From CAYVFC01 sp964450715 (GTDB lineage: Bacteria; Myxococcota_A; Polyangia; Polyangiales; JAFGIB01), in NCBI GenBank assembly GCA_964450715.1, contig CAYVFC010000063.1, positions 1 to 43,425 on the forward strand: 43,425 nucleotides of DNA. Direction: 5' to 3'. Made by a program: the position numbers and the translations under genes. The notes beneath the pieces are model-generated. The model worked only from the letters and a program-made list of their open reading frames with translations. It had not been told where the DNA came from and made no database searches. Below are positions 11,264 to 19,697 of the stretch, piece after piece (within the stretch, counting starts at the first letter, position 1; the number at the start of each line of letters is the position of its first letter).

Positions 11264-11282
11264 CTTGTAGGTGGTCGGCGGA

Positions 11283-13067
11283 TTAAAAGGGCCAGAGCAG
11301 GGGAATGAAGAGCGAGGCGCCGATCCAGACCAGCAGGTTGAGCGGCATTCCCAGCTTGAAATAGTCCAGCGCCCGGTATCCGCCCGGGCCGTAGACCAGC
11401 AGGTTGGTCTGGTAGCCGATGGGGGTGGCGAAACAGGCCGAGGCTCCGAAGCAGATACCGATGACAAAGGGGCGCGGGTCGACGCCCATCTCCAGCGCCG
11501 CCGAGATGGCGATGGGTACCGCCAGCACGGCGGTGGCGTTGTTGCTCAGAAAATGGCTGAGCACGCTGGTCAGCACCACGATCACGGCCAGCACCAGCTG
11601 CGGGCTGGCGTTGCCGACCAGCGAGAGCAGAGTACGGGCATAGAGCTCGGCCGCCCCCGTTTTCATCAGCGCCGCTCCCAGGGCCAGGGTGCCGATGATG
11701 AGCAGCAGGATCTTCTGGTCGATGGCGGTATAGGCGTCGCGCAGTGCAAGGCAGCCGGTGGCGATCATGAGAAAGGCCGCGGCCAGCGAGGCGACCAGGA
11801 TGGAGCTGAGCCCGGTCGAGGCCGCCAGCACCATCGCCCCGAAAATGCCCGCCGCCAGCGGGGCCAGGCGGCGGTTGACGATGGTGCGCACCACGTCCTC
11901 GACCACGATCAGATCGGTCTGCTCGCGCAGCCGCTCGATGTGCTCCAGAGGCGCCTGCACCAAGATGATGTCGCCGACTCGCAGCTGCAGGCGTATCCAT
12001 TTCTGTTGGCTGTAGTGCACCCGCCTTCTCAGCACCCCCAGGATGTGCAGCTGGGGATCGGGCCCCAGCAGCGAATGCGAGAGCCAGCTGCCCACCACGC
12101 TCGAGCCTGGCGGCACGATCAGCTCGACGATGAGCGATCCCTTTTCAAAGGGGCGGGCCTCGGTGCCGTCCTCTCCCTTGGGAAGCACGACCAGCTTCTC
12201 TTCCAGCATGTGCGCCAGATCATCGGCACTGGCCTTGACCAGCAGTACGTCTCCGCTGCGCGCCGGGCAGCTTCCGGCGTGCGGCCCGCAGATGCCGTCC
12301 TCGCCGATGACCTCGTAGACCTCCACCCCGGAGTAGCGCTCGGCCAGCGCCGCCCTCACGTTCGCCTGCCCGTTCAAAGGGCTCTGCTCGGGTATCAGCA
12401 GCTCGGAGATATAGTGGCGCTTGACGTCGTCCGCTCCGCGGGCCTCGAACAGCGGGGCGCGCACGTCGGGTAGCAGCCGGGGAGCGAGGAAGAAGAGCAG
12501 CAGCGCGCCTACCAACCCCAGCGGAACGCCGAGAACGCTCAGCTCGAAGATCTCGATTTCGCCGTGCCCGAGCTCTCCGGAGAGATCGCTGACGATGATG
12601 TTGGTCGAGGTACCGATCAGCGTGCTGGTGCCGGCCAGGATGGATACGTAGGAGACCGGGAGCAGGAACTTGGAGGAGGAGAGGCGATACTGCGCCGAGA
12701 TGGCCATGACCACCGGGATCACCAGCACCACCACCGGCGTGTTGTTGACCACCGTCGAGAAACCGCCGGTGATCAAGAGAACCAGCAGCAGGATGACGGA
12801 ACTGTTGCCGCCGGTCAGCTGCACCATCCGTTCGGTGAGGCTTTCCAGCGCGCCGGTGCGAACCAGCCCCTGCCCGGCGATGAGCAGCGCCGCAACCGTG
12901 ATGGGCGCCGGGTGGGCCAGGCCGGCCAGCGCCTCTTCCGGCAAAAGGATTCCCGCCACCATCAGCACCACGATGATACCGAGCGCGACCAGATCCACGG
13001 GCGGTCTTTCCCGCACCAGCAGGACCATGGCCGCGATCAGCACGACGGTGACAAAGGCGATACCCAC
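11283..13067 (-). CDS. SLC13/DASS-family anion transporter with RCK_C domains
   Basis: An inner-membrane sodium- or proton-coupled carrier of the CitMHS/DASS superfamily for dicarboxylates, sulfate or similar anions; the substrate cannot be told from sequence. The 594 residues form two membrane halves separated by a cytosolic insert (about 205-390) that fits two TrkA_C/RCK_C domains. Paired signature motifs are visible: NNTPVVVLVIP with GTSTNIIV in the first half, and SNNATAVLAVPI with GYQTNLLVYGPGGY in the second. The start at 13067 follows GGGGGATAGGGTGGGT, a weak ribosome-binding site. Palindrome B1 lies only 13 bases upstream of the start, so it sits in the promoter or leader. The gene converges on crcB across A1. 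Confidence 0.9.
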   Translation of the reverse strand: MGIAFVTVVLIAAMVLLVRERPPVDLVALGIIVVLMVAGILLPEEALAGLAHPAPITVAALLIAGQGLVRTGALESLTERMVQLTGGNSSVILLLVLLITGGFSTVVNNTPVVVLVIPVVMAISAQYRLSSSKFLLPVSYVSILAGTSTLIGTSTNIIVSDLSGELGHGEIEIFELSVLGVPLGLVGALLLFFLAPRLLPDVRAPLFEARGADDVKRHYISELLIPEQSPLNGQANVRAALAERYSGVEVYEVIGEDGICGPHAGSCPARSGDVLLVKASADDLAHMLEEKLVVLPKGEDGTEARPFEKGSLIVELIVPPGSSVVGSWLSHSLLGPDPQLHILGVLRRRVHYSQQKWIRLQLRVGDIILVQAPLEHIERLREQTDLIVVEDVVRTIVNRRLAPLAAGIFGAMVLAASTGLSSILVASLAAAFLMIATGCLALRDAYTAIDQKILLLIIGTLALGAALMKTGAAELYARTLLSLVGNASPQLVLAVIVVLTSVLSHFLSNNATAVLAVPIAISAALEMGVDPRPFVIGICFGASACFATPIGYQTNLLVYGPGGYRALDYFKLGMPLNLLVWIGASLFIPLLWPF

Positions 13068-13080
13068 CCTATCCCCCGTA

Positions 13081-13172
13081 CGGAACCCATTTCGGAACCG
13101 CGCCCGCGGTCTCTTGAGACGGGCAATTCGATCGGTAGTCGAAACCGGTTCGCGGTTCCGAAATGGGTTCCG
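13081..13172. repeat. Palindromic element B1 (family B)
   Basis: A perfect 22-bp inverted repeat (13081-13102 and 13151-13172; arm core GGAACCCATTTCGGAACC) encloses a 48-base centre. The inner arm ends in CGCG, and the loop ends with a GAAACCGG-type motif, as in B2 (17820-17910) and B3 (35621-35764). Outer arm sequences differ among the three. It lies between the divergent transporter and patatin genes. Confidence 0.65.
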
Positions 13173-13261
13173 GTTCCATCACGTCGTCCTGAAGCCGGGC
13201 ACGTACCGGTACTGTTACCGCCGGGCTCCCGCGCAACAGCTTACAGGGCTTCGGCACACCG

Positions 13262-14626
13262 GTGAACACCGATCTGAACACCCGGATGGGTTTTCCCCGG
13301 AGGCAATTGCTGTACCATGAGGGCGGCCAGGACCGATTCGAGGCAAGCGTGCAAGCTCCGGCGATAAATCGACACGAAAGGGGCGCCAGCATCGCCGTGG
13401 TCATGTCCGGCGGCGGGGCGGTGGGCGCCTACGAGGCCGGGGTGATGCTCTACGCGTTGCAGACGCTCTCGCGGGAAAAGGGCTGCTCCCCCCGCTTCGA
13501 TCTGTTCAGCGGAACCAGCGTCGGTGCGATCAATGCGAGCTTCCTGGCCGCCAATGCCGACGATCCCTGCTACTCGGCCGAGCGCCTGGTCGAGTTCTGG
13601 AAGTCGCTGACCCCGGAGAAGGTGATGCGCTTCGGTTCGCAGCAGCTGCGCGCGCTGGCGCGGCTGGCCTTCGGGGGTAGGGTCGATCCGCCCATCCCGC
13701 GAGCCGTTCCCTCCCGGCCGCCCGCGGCCTGGCACCAGCCGGTGGCCGGGCTGTTCGACACCACGCCGCTGTACGAGCTGCTGCAGCAGACCGTTCCCTG
13801 GCAGCGGTTGCAGCGCAACCTGGCCGGGGAGACGGTGCGGGGCATCTCGCTCTGCGCCACCGAGGTCTGCGCCGGGGTCTCGACCGTCTTCTATCAGACC
13901 AGCCCGAATACGGAATACAGGAAGGACCCTTACCCCTCCCGGGAGGTGCGGGAGGTGACGGTGGGGGTCGAGCACACCATGGCCTCGGCCGCCATGCCCG
14001 TCTTCTTTCCCTCGGTGCAGATCGACGGCACCTGTTACACCGACGGCTCCATCCGGCAGAATACGCCGCTCAATCCAGCGCTGCGCATGGGGGCGGATCG
14101 CGTACTGGTCATCAGCCTGCAACAGGATCCGACCGTCGCCTCCAACCTGGCCCGCGCCGGCTGCCGCAAGAACGCCTATCCCGGCCTCTCCTTCCTGATC
14201 GGCAAGACCGTGAACGCGATGCTCAACCAGTCGCTCGACTACGAGCTGCACCGGCTGGAGCTGTTCAACAAGCTCATCGAGGGCGGCAGCCGCGTCTATG
14301 GCGCGGGCTTTTTAGAGAACCTCAACCGGATCATCAGCGGCGAGCGCAACGCCAGCTTCCGTCCCGTGCGCACCTGCCATATCCGCCCCTCGCAGAATCC
14401 CTTGCAGCTGGCGCTACAGGCCGCGCAGAGCGCCCCGGACGAGCTCTCCTTTCCCGGCCTGGCCGGCAAGCTCATCTCCGCCACGCTCGCCTCAACCGCT
14501 TTCACCGAATCCGAGTTGTTCGCCAACATGCTCTTCACGCCCACCTACATCCGCGGGCTGGTGAATCTCGGCTACGCCGACGCCGAGGCGAGTAAGGATG
14601 CCTTGTTTCATCTATTCGAAGATTGA
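13262..14626 (+). CDS. Patatin-like phospholipase
   Basis: A patatin-fold lipid acyl hydrolase with a Ser-Asp dyad. The oxyanion-hole motif SGGGAVGAYEAG starts at about residue 48, the nucleophile elbow is GTSVG (Ser86) and the second dyad member is in TDGSIRQNTP (about Asp261). The length of 454 aa is usual for bacterial cytosolic patatins. No signal peptide is seen. The GTG at 13262 has a weak AGGG upstream; an ATG at 13286 is the alternative and would remove eight residues that are not part of the domain. It converges on the radical SAM gene with only two bases between the stops. Confidence 0.9.
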   Translation: MNTDLNTRMGFPRRQLLYHEGGQDRFEASVQAPAINRHERGASIAVVMSGGGAVGAYEAGVMLYALQTLSREKGCSPRFDLFSGTSVGAINASFLAANADDPCYSAERLVEFWKSLTPEKVMRFGSQQLRALARLAFGGRVDPPIPRAVPSRPPAAWHQPVAGLFDTTPLYELLQQTVPWQRLQRNLAGETVRGISLCATEVCAGVSTVFYQTSPNTEYRKDPYPSREVREVTVGVEHTMASAAMPVFFPSVQIDGTCYTDGSIRQNTPLNPALRMGADRVLVISLQQDPTVASNLARAGCRKNAYPGLSFLIGKTVNAMLNQSLDYELHRLELFNKLIEGGSRVYGAGFLENLNRIISGERNASFRPVRTCHIRPSQNPLQLALQAAQSAPDELSFPGLAGKLISATLASTAFTESELFANMLFTPTYIRGLVNLGYADAEASKDALFHLFED

Positions 14627-14628
14627 GT

Positions 14629-15933
14629 TCAGGGGGTGACGTCGGTGAACTGAACGTAATACGCCGAGCGGTCGTATAGAGCCTGCAACGTGATACCGCT
14701 GGTGCGAAGCGCTTCTTCGAGGCGGGGGAGGAAATCGAGCAGCACGGCGACGTGGACGCGCAGCAGCTGGCAGTAATCGACCATACGTTCGGCACCGCTG
14801 GTCAGCGCCTGCACCGGACAGCGCCCCCCGCAGTAGGCATGGATGCCGCAGGACGGGCAGCCGAGGTCGTCCTTGTATCGCACCAGACTGGAAAGATCCC
14901 GCTCCTGTAGCTCTACCGATCCATCCTCGGCAATGGTGCCGATGGTGTGCTCGGGCGGGAGATCGGCGCAGGTACGCACCGTGCCGCCGATGATGTCGTA
15001 GTTGGTCGCGCGCTCGACCCCGCAGGCGGTGCTGCCGCGTTGATGGCCGGTAAGCGCGTACAGCAGAAGCTCGTCCAGGTGGATGATGTGCAGCGGACGG
15101 CCGGATGCCAGCGCCGCGCAGTAGTGATCGAGGATCTCCCGCAGATCGGATTGGTAGCGGGCGATGGCCCCCTCGAGGTCCCGGAACCGGTCGCCCGTCT
15201 CGACCCAGTGCCAGAACCAGAGGTCGACCAGGCCGCGGCGCCGAAGCTCCAGGAATTCGGCGAAGCAGTCGGCCAGGGACTGCCCCTCGCGCAGGGTCGA
15301 CCACATGAGCACTTGATTACGGTAGCCGCGCACGCGCAACAGCTGCAGGTTGTCCTCGATCCTGTCCAGCCGGGTGCCGCGCCGGATGCGATCGTGTTGT
15401 CCGGCCCTGCCGTCGATGGATACCGAGTAGAGCCAGACGTCTTCGAGCAGGCGGCAGTAGCGGGCGGTGGCCTGATCGATCAGGTGGCCGTTGGTATAGA
15501 GCATGAAGCGCAGCGGGGCATTGTCCACCCGGGCGCGGATCTCGCGCATCACCCGTTCGACCCGGTCGGGCACCAACAGGGGCTCTCCGCCGTAGATACA
15601 GACCGCCACCTCCTCGGGCCGGTCCCGGGCCACCAGCTGGGCCACGGCAACCGCGTCGCGCTCCGGCACCAGGTCGTCGTTCGTGGTTCGCGATCCGTCG
15701 CCCGTAGGCGAGGCCAGGGTGACCTCGGAGTTGACGCAGCCCTGGCAGCGCGCGTTACAGCGCAGGGTGGCGGTTAGATGGATGAACAGCGGGCGGCGCT
15801 CCCGAGGATAGTCCCGGGTCGACTCGGCCGGCAGCCGCACGCAGTCCGGTGAGGTGAGATCGCCCAGGCGGGGATGGCGCAGCCGGCGCGCCTCGATGGC
15901 GGAGAGAACCTGCTGCCGGTCGAATCGCTGCAC
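14629..15933 (-). CDS. Radical SAM/SPASM-type protein
   Basis: A 434-residue radical S-adenosylmethionine enzyme. CNARCQGC (C59, C63, C66) binds the 4Fe-4S cluster and YGGEPLL is the SAM-binding GGEP motif. The C-terminal part has CGVERA, CADLPP and LGCPSCGIHAYCGGRCP, a Cys pattern like SPASM/twitch auxiliary clusters of anaerobic sulfatase maturases and peptide-modifying enzymes. It starts with GTG, and a GGAGGT lies about 14 bases upstream, rather far. No precursor peptide, sulfatase or partner enzyme is adjacent, so the substrate is unknown. The upstream sequence is a GTAGGGG hairpin (15952-16011), which places any promoter beyond or inside it. Confidence 0.85.
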   Translation of the reverse strand: MQRFDRQQVLSAIEARRLRHPRLGDLTSPDCVRLPAESTRDYPRERRPLFIHLTATLRCNARCQGCVNSEVTLASPTGDGSRTTNDDLVPERDAVAVAQLVARDRPEEVAVCIYGGEPLLVPDRVERVMREIRARVDNAPLRFMLYTNGHLIDQATARYCRLLEDVWLYSVSIDGRAGQHDRIRRGTRLDRIEDNLQLLRVRGYRNQVLMWSTLREGQSLADCFAEFLELRRRGLVDLWFWHWVETGDRFRDLEGAIARYQSDLREILDHYCAALASGRPLHIIHLDELLLYALTGHQRGSTACGVERATNYDIIGGTVRTCADLPPEHTIGTIAEDGSVELQERDLSSLVRYKDDLGCPSCGIHAYCGGRCPVQALTSGAERMVDYCQLLRVHVAVLLDFLPRLEEALRTSGITLQALYDRSAYYVQFTDVTP

Positions 15934-15951
15934 GAGCGGATACTAGCACCT

Positions 15952-16011
15952 CCGTAGGGGAAGGGCTTGCCCCCTCCCCACGTCGGGCGGGGGCAAGGCC
16001 CGCCCCTACGG
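15952..16011. repeat. GTAGGGG hairpin repeat (family C), copy 1
   Basis: A near-perfect inverted repeat running from CCGTAGGGG to CCCCTACGG, with a GGGCTTGCCCCC-type stem on one side and GGGGGCAAGGCCC on the other. Related copies occur at 27518-27626, 33128-33204, 37861-37977 and 42497-42558. It lies directly upstream of the radical SAM gene. Confidence 0.8.
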
Positions 16012-16024
16012 AACCGTGCGGAAG

Positions 16025-16170
16025 TTACACCGAAACGAAATCCGGCTCGTCGCCGCAGAGCAGCTGGCGCAGTCGTTCGCATAAAAAAGGATGGACTCGA
16101 TGTCCAGTTGCTCGGTCACGGTCTTGTCGAAGAGCAGCTTTGCCTGGGCTTCGAAGCCGTCGGCCTCCAC
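16025..16170 (-). pseudogene. C-terminal remnant of an unrecognised gene, frameshifted
   Basis: Between the serine hydrolase and the family C hairpin the minus strand encodes protein-like sequence (beginning VEADGFEAQAKLLF) in one frame and, after a run of six T at about 16083-16088, continues naturally in another frame to ERLRQLLCGDEPDFVSV and a TAA. One extra T would join the two. A TAG closes the frame upstream of 16177, so only about 48 residues survive. The family was not recognised. Coding character is judged from codon pattern and natural residue composition only. Confidence 0.4.
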
Positions 16171-16195
16171 CGCGTCCTACCCGAGACGCAAGCAG

Positions 16196-17653
16196 CTAGC
16201 TCTGGTCGAAGACCGCGTCCAGGGCTGGCTTGGCGGTTTCATACAGCGATACGCCAACCAGGGTATCGGCCTCCAGAATGATGATGGCGCCGTAATCGCG
16301 GGGGAGATCCAGCCAGGGCACGGCTCCGTAGGCGCCGCTATCGACGAAGACTCCCGGGTTCTCACGGTCGACCCACCAGCCCAGACCGTATCCCTGTCGC
16401 AGGGGATTGAAGGTGGAGCCCCCGTAAACCTCCAGGATGCGGTCCTGCTGCATGCGCGCGACCGCTTCCTCGCTCAGCACCCGCCCTCCGTCGCAGAGGC
16501 CGCCCCGGAGGTGCATCAGCAGTATCTCGCCGTAGTCGGCCGCGGTGATGTAGGCGCCGCCCTCGATGGCCGGGTTGTTGGTCAGCGGCAGGTTGGCTAC
16601 GTCGGCCTGGAAGAAATCCGGGTAGCTGAGGGCAGCGCCCACGTTGCCGCCCGAGCCCCCGCTGGTGAATGCCTCCATGAATTGATTGGTGTATCCGAGC
16701 GAGGTGGTGGCGCAGGGCTGGAAATAGGTCTCCTCGACCAGCTCGGCCCAGCTCTTGCCGCTTACCACCTCGGCGATGCCGCCCGCCAGCTGCCAGGGAC
16801 CGCCGCCGTAGCGGAAGGCGGTATCCGGGGGCACGCGGTCGGCCTCGTCATCGGCGGTGTAGATGCTCTTCGCGCAGTCGGTCAGAGTGCCCACCGACAT
16901 GTACTGGCAGATATAGGGCGCGTACAGCGGGTTGTCGGTCAGGCCCACCAGCCCGCTGCTGTTGGACAGAAGCTGGGCGGTGGTGATGTCGGTCTTGTAC
17001 TCTCCCCATTCCGCCAGGTAGGTCGAGATAGGCTCGTCGATGTCCAGCAGCTCCTGGTCGGTCAGCCGCATCACCACGCCGACGCTCAGGATCTTGCTCG
17101 ACGAGGCGATTAGGTAAATGCGATCGACGTCGAAGGCCCCATAGCCCATCTCGTGTACCAGGCCGTACTCGCGATGCACCACCGCGGCCCCGGCACCCTG
17201 AAGGCCGTTCTCGGCCAGGTAGGCTTCTACCTCCTGGTCGAAGGCGCTGAAGTCGTAGTCCGGGATCTCGCTGGCACCGTTATCGACATCGACCGCGCCG
17301 TCCGCGGTCCCGCCGTCGGCTCCCGGTTCCGGGCCGTTTTCCGAGCCGTCGCCGTTGTCGCCGCATCCCTGCAGCAGGGAGAGGCAGAGGCAGAGCGTCA
17401 CCGCCAGGCGGGTGGCGATAATTGGTTCCCGGCTCAAAATGCAACTCCCGTCGCCTCGCTTGCGGGGCGGGCGCATCTGCTGCGTCGTTCCTCCTCGAAA
17501 TAGCCCCACTATTCGCTCGTCGTCACTCCTTGCAGCTGCGCCCGCCGCGCTGCGCGATGCTCGGTCCGGCATTTTGAGCCGGGAACTAATTGAGCGTGAC
17601 AGACCCGCGCTCGCCCCTATAAGGAGCAGCGTTGAAAATGCCCGGTACGGCAT
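16196..17653 (-). CDS. Serine hydrolase, class C beta-lactamase/PBP-like fold, lipoprotein; 5' end contains palindrome A2
   Basis: A periplasmic or surface-tethered serine hydrolase (PF00144-type: DD-peptidase/esterase-like). SSSK supplies the SxxK nucleophile, LLSNSSGL is the usual following motif, YGGGPWQLAGG is in the YxN position and DSGAYGAVPWLD replaces the HTG motif. IATRLAVTLCLCLSLLQGC is a lipoprotein signal. The start is uncertain. The ATG at 17653 has an ideal GGAGG six bases upstream, but the frame then runs through palindrome A2 before reaching the signal. An ATG at 17476 and a TTG at 17437, both inside A2, give a normal lipoprotein signal; 17476 has an AGGAGG 13 bases upstream, supplied by the repeat core. 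A Gly/Asp-rich linker follows the lipobox Cys. Confidence 0.75.
   Translation of the reverse strand: MPYRAFSTLLLIGASAGLSRSISSRLKMPDRASRSAAGAAARSDDERIVGLFRGGTTQQMRPPRKRGDGSCILSREPIIATRLAVTLCLCLSLLQGCGDNGDGSENGPEPGADGGTADGAVDVDNGASEIPDYDFSAFDQEVEAYLAENGLQGAGAAVVHREYGLVHEMGYGAFDVDRIYLIASSSKILSVGVVMRLTDQELLDIDEPISTYLAEWGEYKTDITTAQLLSNSSGLVGLTDNPLYAPYICQYMSVGTLTDCAKSIYTADDEADRVPPDTAFRYGGGPWQLAGGIAEVVSGKSWAELVEETYFQPCATTSLGYTNQFMEAFTSGGSGGNVGAALSYPDFFQADVANLPLTNNPAIEGGAYITAADYGEILLMHLRGGLCDGGRVLSEEAVARMQQDRILEVYGGSTFNPLRQGYGLGWWVDRENPGVFVDSGAYGAVPWLDLPRDYGAIIILEADTLVGVSLYETAKPALDAVFDQS
17420..17591. repeat. Palindromic element A2 (family A), inside a gene's 5' end
   Basis: A 172-bp element with 23-base arms at 17420-17442 and 17569-17591 (arm core TTCCCGGCTCAAAATGC, one mismatch). 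The centre matches A1 and A3: ATCTGCTGCGTCGTTCCTCC, CTCGAAATAGC and CTCGTCGTCAC. It overlaps the N-terminal coding region of the serine hydrolase and stays open in that frame. The repeat core supplies an AGGAGG Shine-Dalgarno-like site and an ATG on the minus strand. Confidence 0.8.
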
Positions 17654-17697
17654 GAGAAGCCTCCCTGGTTCGTTCGCCGGTTGAACGTCCGTCCGTT

Positions 17698-17736
17698 TGT
17701 CGTCGAAAATAGATTAAATGTTCGGTTAATAGAAAC
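17698..17736 (-). promoter_or_regulatory. AT-rich pocket, probable promoter region of the serine hydrolase gene
   Basis: An A/T-rich patch of about 35 bases in otherwise GC-rich DNA lies 45-85 bases upstream of the 17653 start. On the minus strand it reads ATTAACC...ATTTAATCTATTTT. No clear -35/-10 pair can be assigned. The rest of 17592-17819 shows no gene. Confidence 0.2.
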
Positions 17737-17819
17737 GTCGCGCGGTTTTGGGGGCTCTCCGACGTCGATTTTCGACTTTTTCCGCGTCCCGCTCTTGTAG
17801 GGACGGAGGGTCGTACGCG

Positions 17820-17910
17820 GGGTCATCGGAAGCGCGCGGCGTAGGCCTTCGTTCACCCGTGGCGTCGCCATACCTCGGCTGGAAACCCGGGCGCGCGCTT
17901 CCGATGACCC
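17820..17910. repeat. Palindromic element B2 (family B)
   Basis: A perfect 19-bp inverted repeat (17820-17838 and 17892-17910, arm GGGTCATCGGAAGCGCGCG) around a 53-base centre ending GGAAACCCGGG. The right flank GACCCGGAGGGGGCACGAG is like that of B3 (GACCCGGAGGGGCAAAAGAG), which supports a shared family. It is followed by A8 (17925-17932) and G8 (17933-17940) abutting the SDR stop codon. Confidence 0.7.
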
Positions 17911-17940
17911 GGAGGGGGCACGAGAAAAAAAAGGGGGGGG

Positions 17941-18684
17941 TTAGATGCGGTGTCCCCCGTCCACCTCCAAGACCCGGCCGTTGAAGAAGTCGCACTCGAT
18001 GGCGAATTGCACCGCCCGCGAGATCTCCGACATCTCGCCGAGCCTGCCCACCGGGATCTGAGCCACGATCTTGCCGATCACCTTCTCGTCGATCTTGGCC
18101 ACCATCTCCGTGTTGACGTAGCCGGGTGCGATGGCTACCGCCCGCACGCCAGCCTGGGCCAGCTCCTTGGCCCAGGTGACGGACATGGCCACCACGCCGG
18201 CCTTGGTCGCCGAGTAGTTGGTCTGGCCGAAGTTGCCCGCCTTGCTGATGGAGGAGATGTTGATGATGAGGCCCTTGACGCCCGCCTTGACCATCTGCGC
18301 GGCGGCCTCCCTTCCGCAGAGAAAAACCCCTTTTAGGTTCACGTCGATCACCTTGTCCCACTTGTCGGTGGGGAACTTCCGCATCTGGTCGTCCTTCTTC
18401 TTGATGAAGAGGCCGTCGGCGGTGATGCCGGCGTTGTTGATCAGAACGTCCGGAGGGCCGTTTTCAGCCGTGTAGCTCTCGAAGAACGACTCGACCGCCG
18501 CCTCGCTGGTGACATCGAGGGTCTGGCCGGGAATGCCGGTCTCCTTTTTCAGCTCGTCGATGAACTCCTGCACGACGTCCAGCGCATAGGGTTTGGCCCC
18601 GCGCTCCTTGAGATCCAGGGCGAACTGCTTTCCCATGCCCCTGCCCGCACCGGTGATCACGACGTTCTTGCCGGATATATCCAT
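17941..18684 (-). CDS. Short-chain dehydrogenase/reductase, FabG-like
   Basis: A 247-residue NAD(P)H-dependent oxidoreductase of the classical SDR family, close in pattern to 3-oxoacyl-ACP or acetoacetyl-CoA reductases. It shows the Rossmann motif TGAGRGMG, NNAG, the catalytic ISSIS serine and YSATK (Tyr-Lys), and PGYVNTEM after the active site. The ATG at 18684 is preceded by GGGAG nine bases upstream. It stands alone between a palindrome-bearing gap and a lipoprotein gene, so neither a fatty-acid nor a PHB operon is suggested by context. The substrate is not determinable. Confidence 0.9.
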   Translation of the reverse strand: MDISGKNVVITGAGRGMGKQFALDLKERGAKPYALDVVQEFIDELKKETGIPGQTLDVTSEAAVESFFESYTAENGPPDVLINNAGITADGLFIKKKDDQMRKFPTDKWDKVIDVNLKGVFLCGREAAAQMVKAGVKGLIINISSISKAGNFGQTNYSATKAGVVAMSVTWAKELAQAGVRAVAIAPGYVNTEMVAKIDEKVIGKIVAQIPVGRLGEMSEISRAVQFAIECDFFNGRVLEVDGGHRI

Positions 18685-18761
18685 GTTCTATCTCCCTCTA
18701 TAGGTAACAGAATAGGTCGTAGAAGTCGTTGAGCACATCTCGAGGTAACGTCCAAGTAAAG

Positions 18762-19313
18762 TCAAGGGGTGCCCGCATCCTGCAGGCGCCGTTCAAGCCT
18801 CATCACCGTGAGGTCGGGGTAGTGGCGGGCCGGCTCGTAGAGCCAGAGCGTATCGCCCTCCACGCAGAAGGTCAGGCTGCGGTCGCCGCCCAGCTGCAGC
18901 GTGTTTCCGTCGATGACCAGGGAGCCGCTGCTGCCTTCGCCGCCGCTGTCGATCCACCCGCACTGCCGTAGCTCGGTGTCGAGGTCGTAATCGTACCCGG
19001 TCTCGCCGATGGTGTAGCTTCCGCTGGCCGTGCCGCCTCCGTTTACCCCCTCGGCGCACTCGAAGCCCATCGGGGGCGCCTCCGCGCAGCCGCCCATCAC
19101 CTCCCAGGTGCCGGTCGGGTCGCCGCCGCAGTCAGGGGGCGGGGTGCAGCTGTCCGCGATCGAGACGCCGCGTGCCGACCCGCCGCCGCTTTCACTCGAG
19201 TCGCGCCCGCCGCCGAAGCAGGAGCAGAGCGAGCAGGCGGCGAGCAAGGCCGTTATCGATAAGAAGCAGGATCGGGTGGCAAGGGCGTCGGAGAGAATCG
19301 TCATGGCGGGCAT
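18762..19313 (-). CDS. Small hypothetical lipoprotein with GTWEV motif
   Basis: About 180 residues. The N-terminal signal has two possible lipobox cysteines, LLAAC and LCSC. The mature part is Cys-rich and holds CGGDPTGTWEVMGGC followed by beta-strand-rich sequence (SGSYTIGETGYDYDLD, LVIDGNTLQLGG), a lipocalin/META-like small barrel pattern often seen in secreted proteins of Myxococcota. No function is known. The start is uncertain: ATG at 19313 or 19304, neither with a clear ribosome-binding site. It is divergent from vapB. Confidence 0.7.
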   Translation of the reverse strand: MPAMTILSDALATRSCFLSITALLAACSLCSCFGGGRDSSESGGGSARGVSIADSCTPPPDCGGDPTGTWEVMGGCAEAPPMGFECAEGVNGGGTASGSYTIGETGYDYDLDTELRQCGWIDSGGEGSSGSLVIDGNTLQLGGDRSLTFCVEGDTLWLYEPARHYPDLTVMRLERRLQDAGTP

Positions 19314-19414
19314 AGCGGGTTCGATGCTACCGCGAAGCGGCGCGCCTGGCGACGGGGAACGGTTCGGATTCGGCCTCGCTCGGAATGTTCGCTCTCGGTC
19401 TGGAAAGGGTCTGT

Positions 19415-19443
19415 TTGACAGCTATACGGTAGAAACGATATGG
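19415..19443 (+). promoter_or_regulatory. Candidate -35/-10 for vapBC
   Basis: TTGACA at 19415-19420 is a perfect -35. Seventeen bases downstream is ATATGG (19438-19443), a weak -10. That -10 overlaps the assigned vapB ATG at 19440, so either the promoter assignment or the vapB start may be off. Confidence 0.25.
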
Positions 19444-19697
19444 TTGGCAATATAAAGACAACTGTAGATATTCCCGAACCGCTTCTCGAGCAGGCCAAGA
19501 AGGTAGCGGCGCAGCGTTCCACCACCCTGCGCGAGCTGGTGGAAGCAGGGCTGCGGCACGTCATTCGAGAGCAGCGCCGGGCCGGGAAGTTCGAGCTGCG
19601 CGATGCCCGGGTGGGCGGAAAGGGCCTGCGGGAGGAGTTCCGCGATGCCGGATGGGAACGCATCCGCGACGGGGCCTACGAGGGGCGGGGCTCTTGA
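19440..19697 (+). CDS. vapB: VapB-type antitoxin (ribbon-helix-helix)
   Basis: An 85-residue antitoxin. The N-terminus KTTVDIPEPLLEQAKKVAA followed by STTLRELVEAGLRHVI is the beta-strand plus two helices of an RHH DNA-binding domain. The C-terminus is the toxin-neutralising tail. It should bind the VapC toxin and repress its own promoter. The stop codon overlaps the toxin start (TTGA), indicating translational coupling. Confidence 0.85.
   Translation: MVGNIKTTVDIPEPLLEQAKKVAAQRSTTLRELVEAGLRHVIREQRRAGKFELRDARVGGKGLREEFRDAGWERIRDGAYEGRGS

Noticed and set aside
11271..12473. 400-residue plus-strand open frame opposite the SLC13-type transporter
   Set aside because: It has Gln/Arg/Asp-rich shadow composition; the opposite strand encodes a convincing membrane protein.
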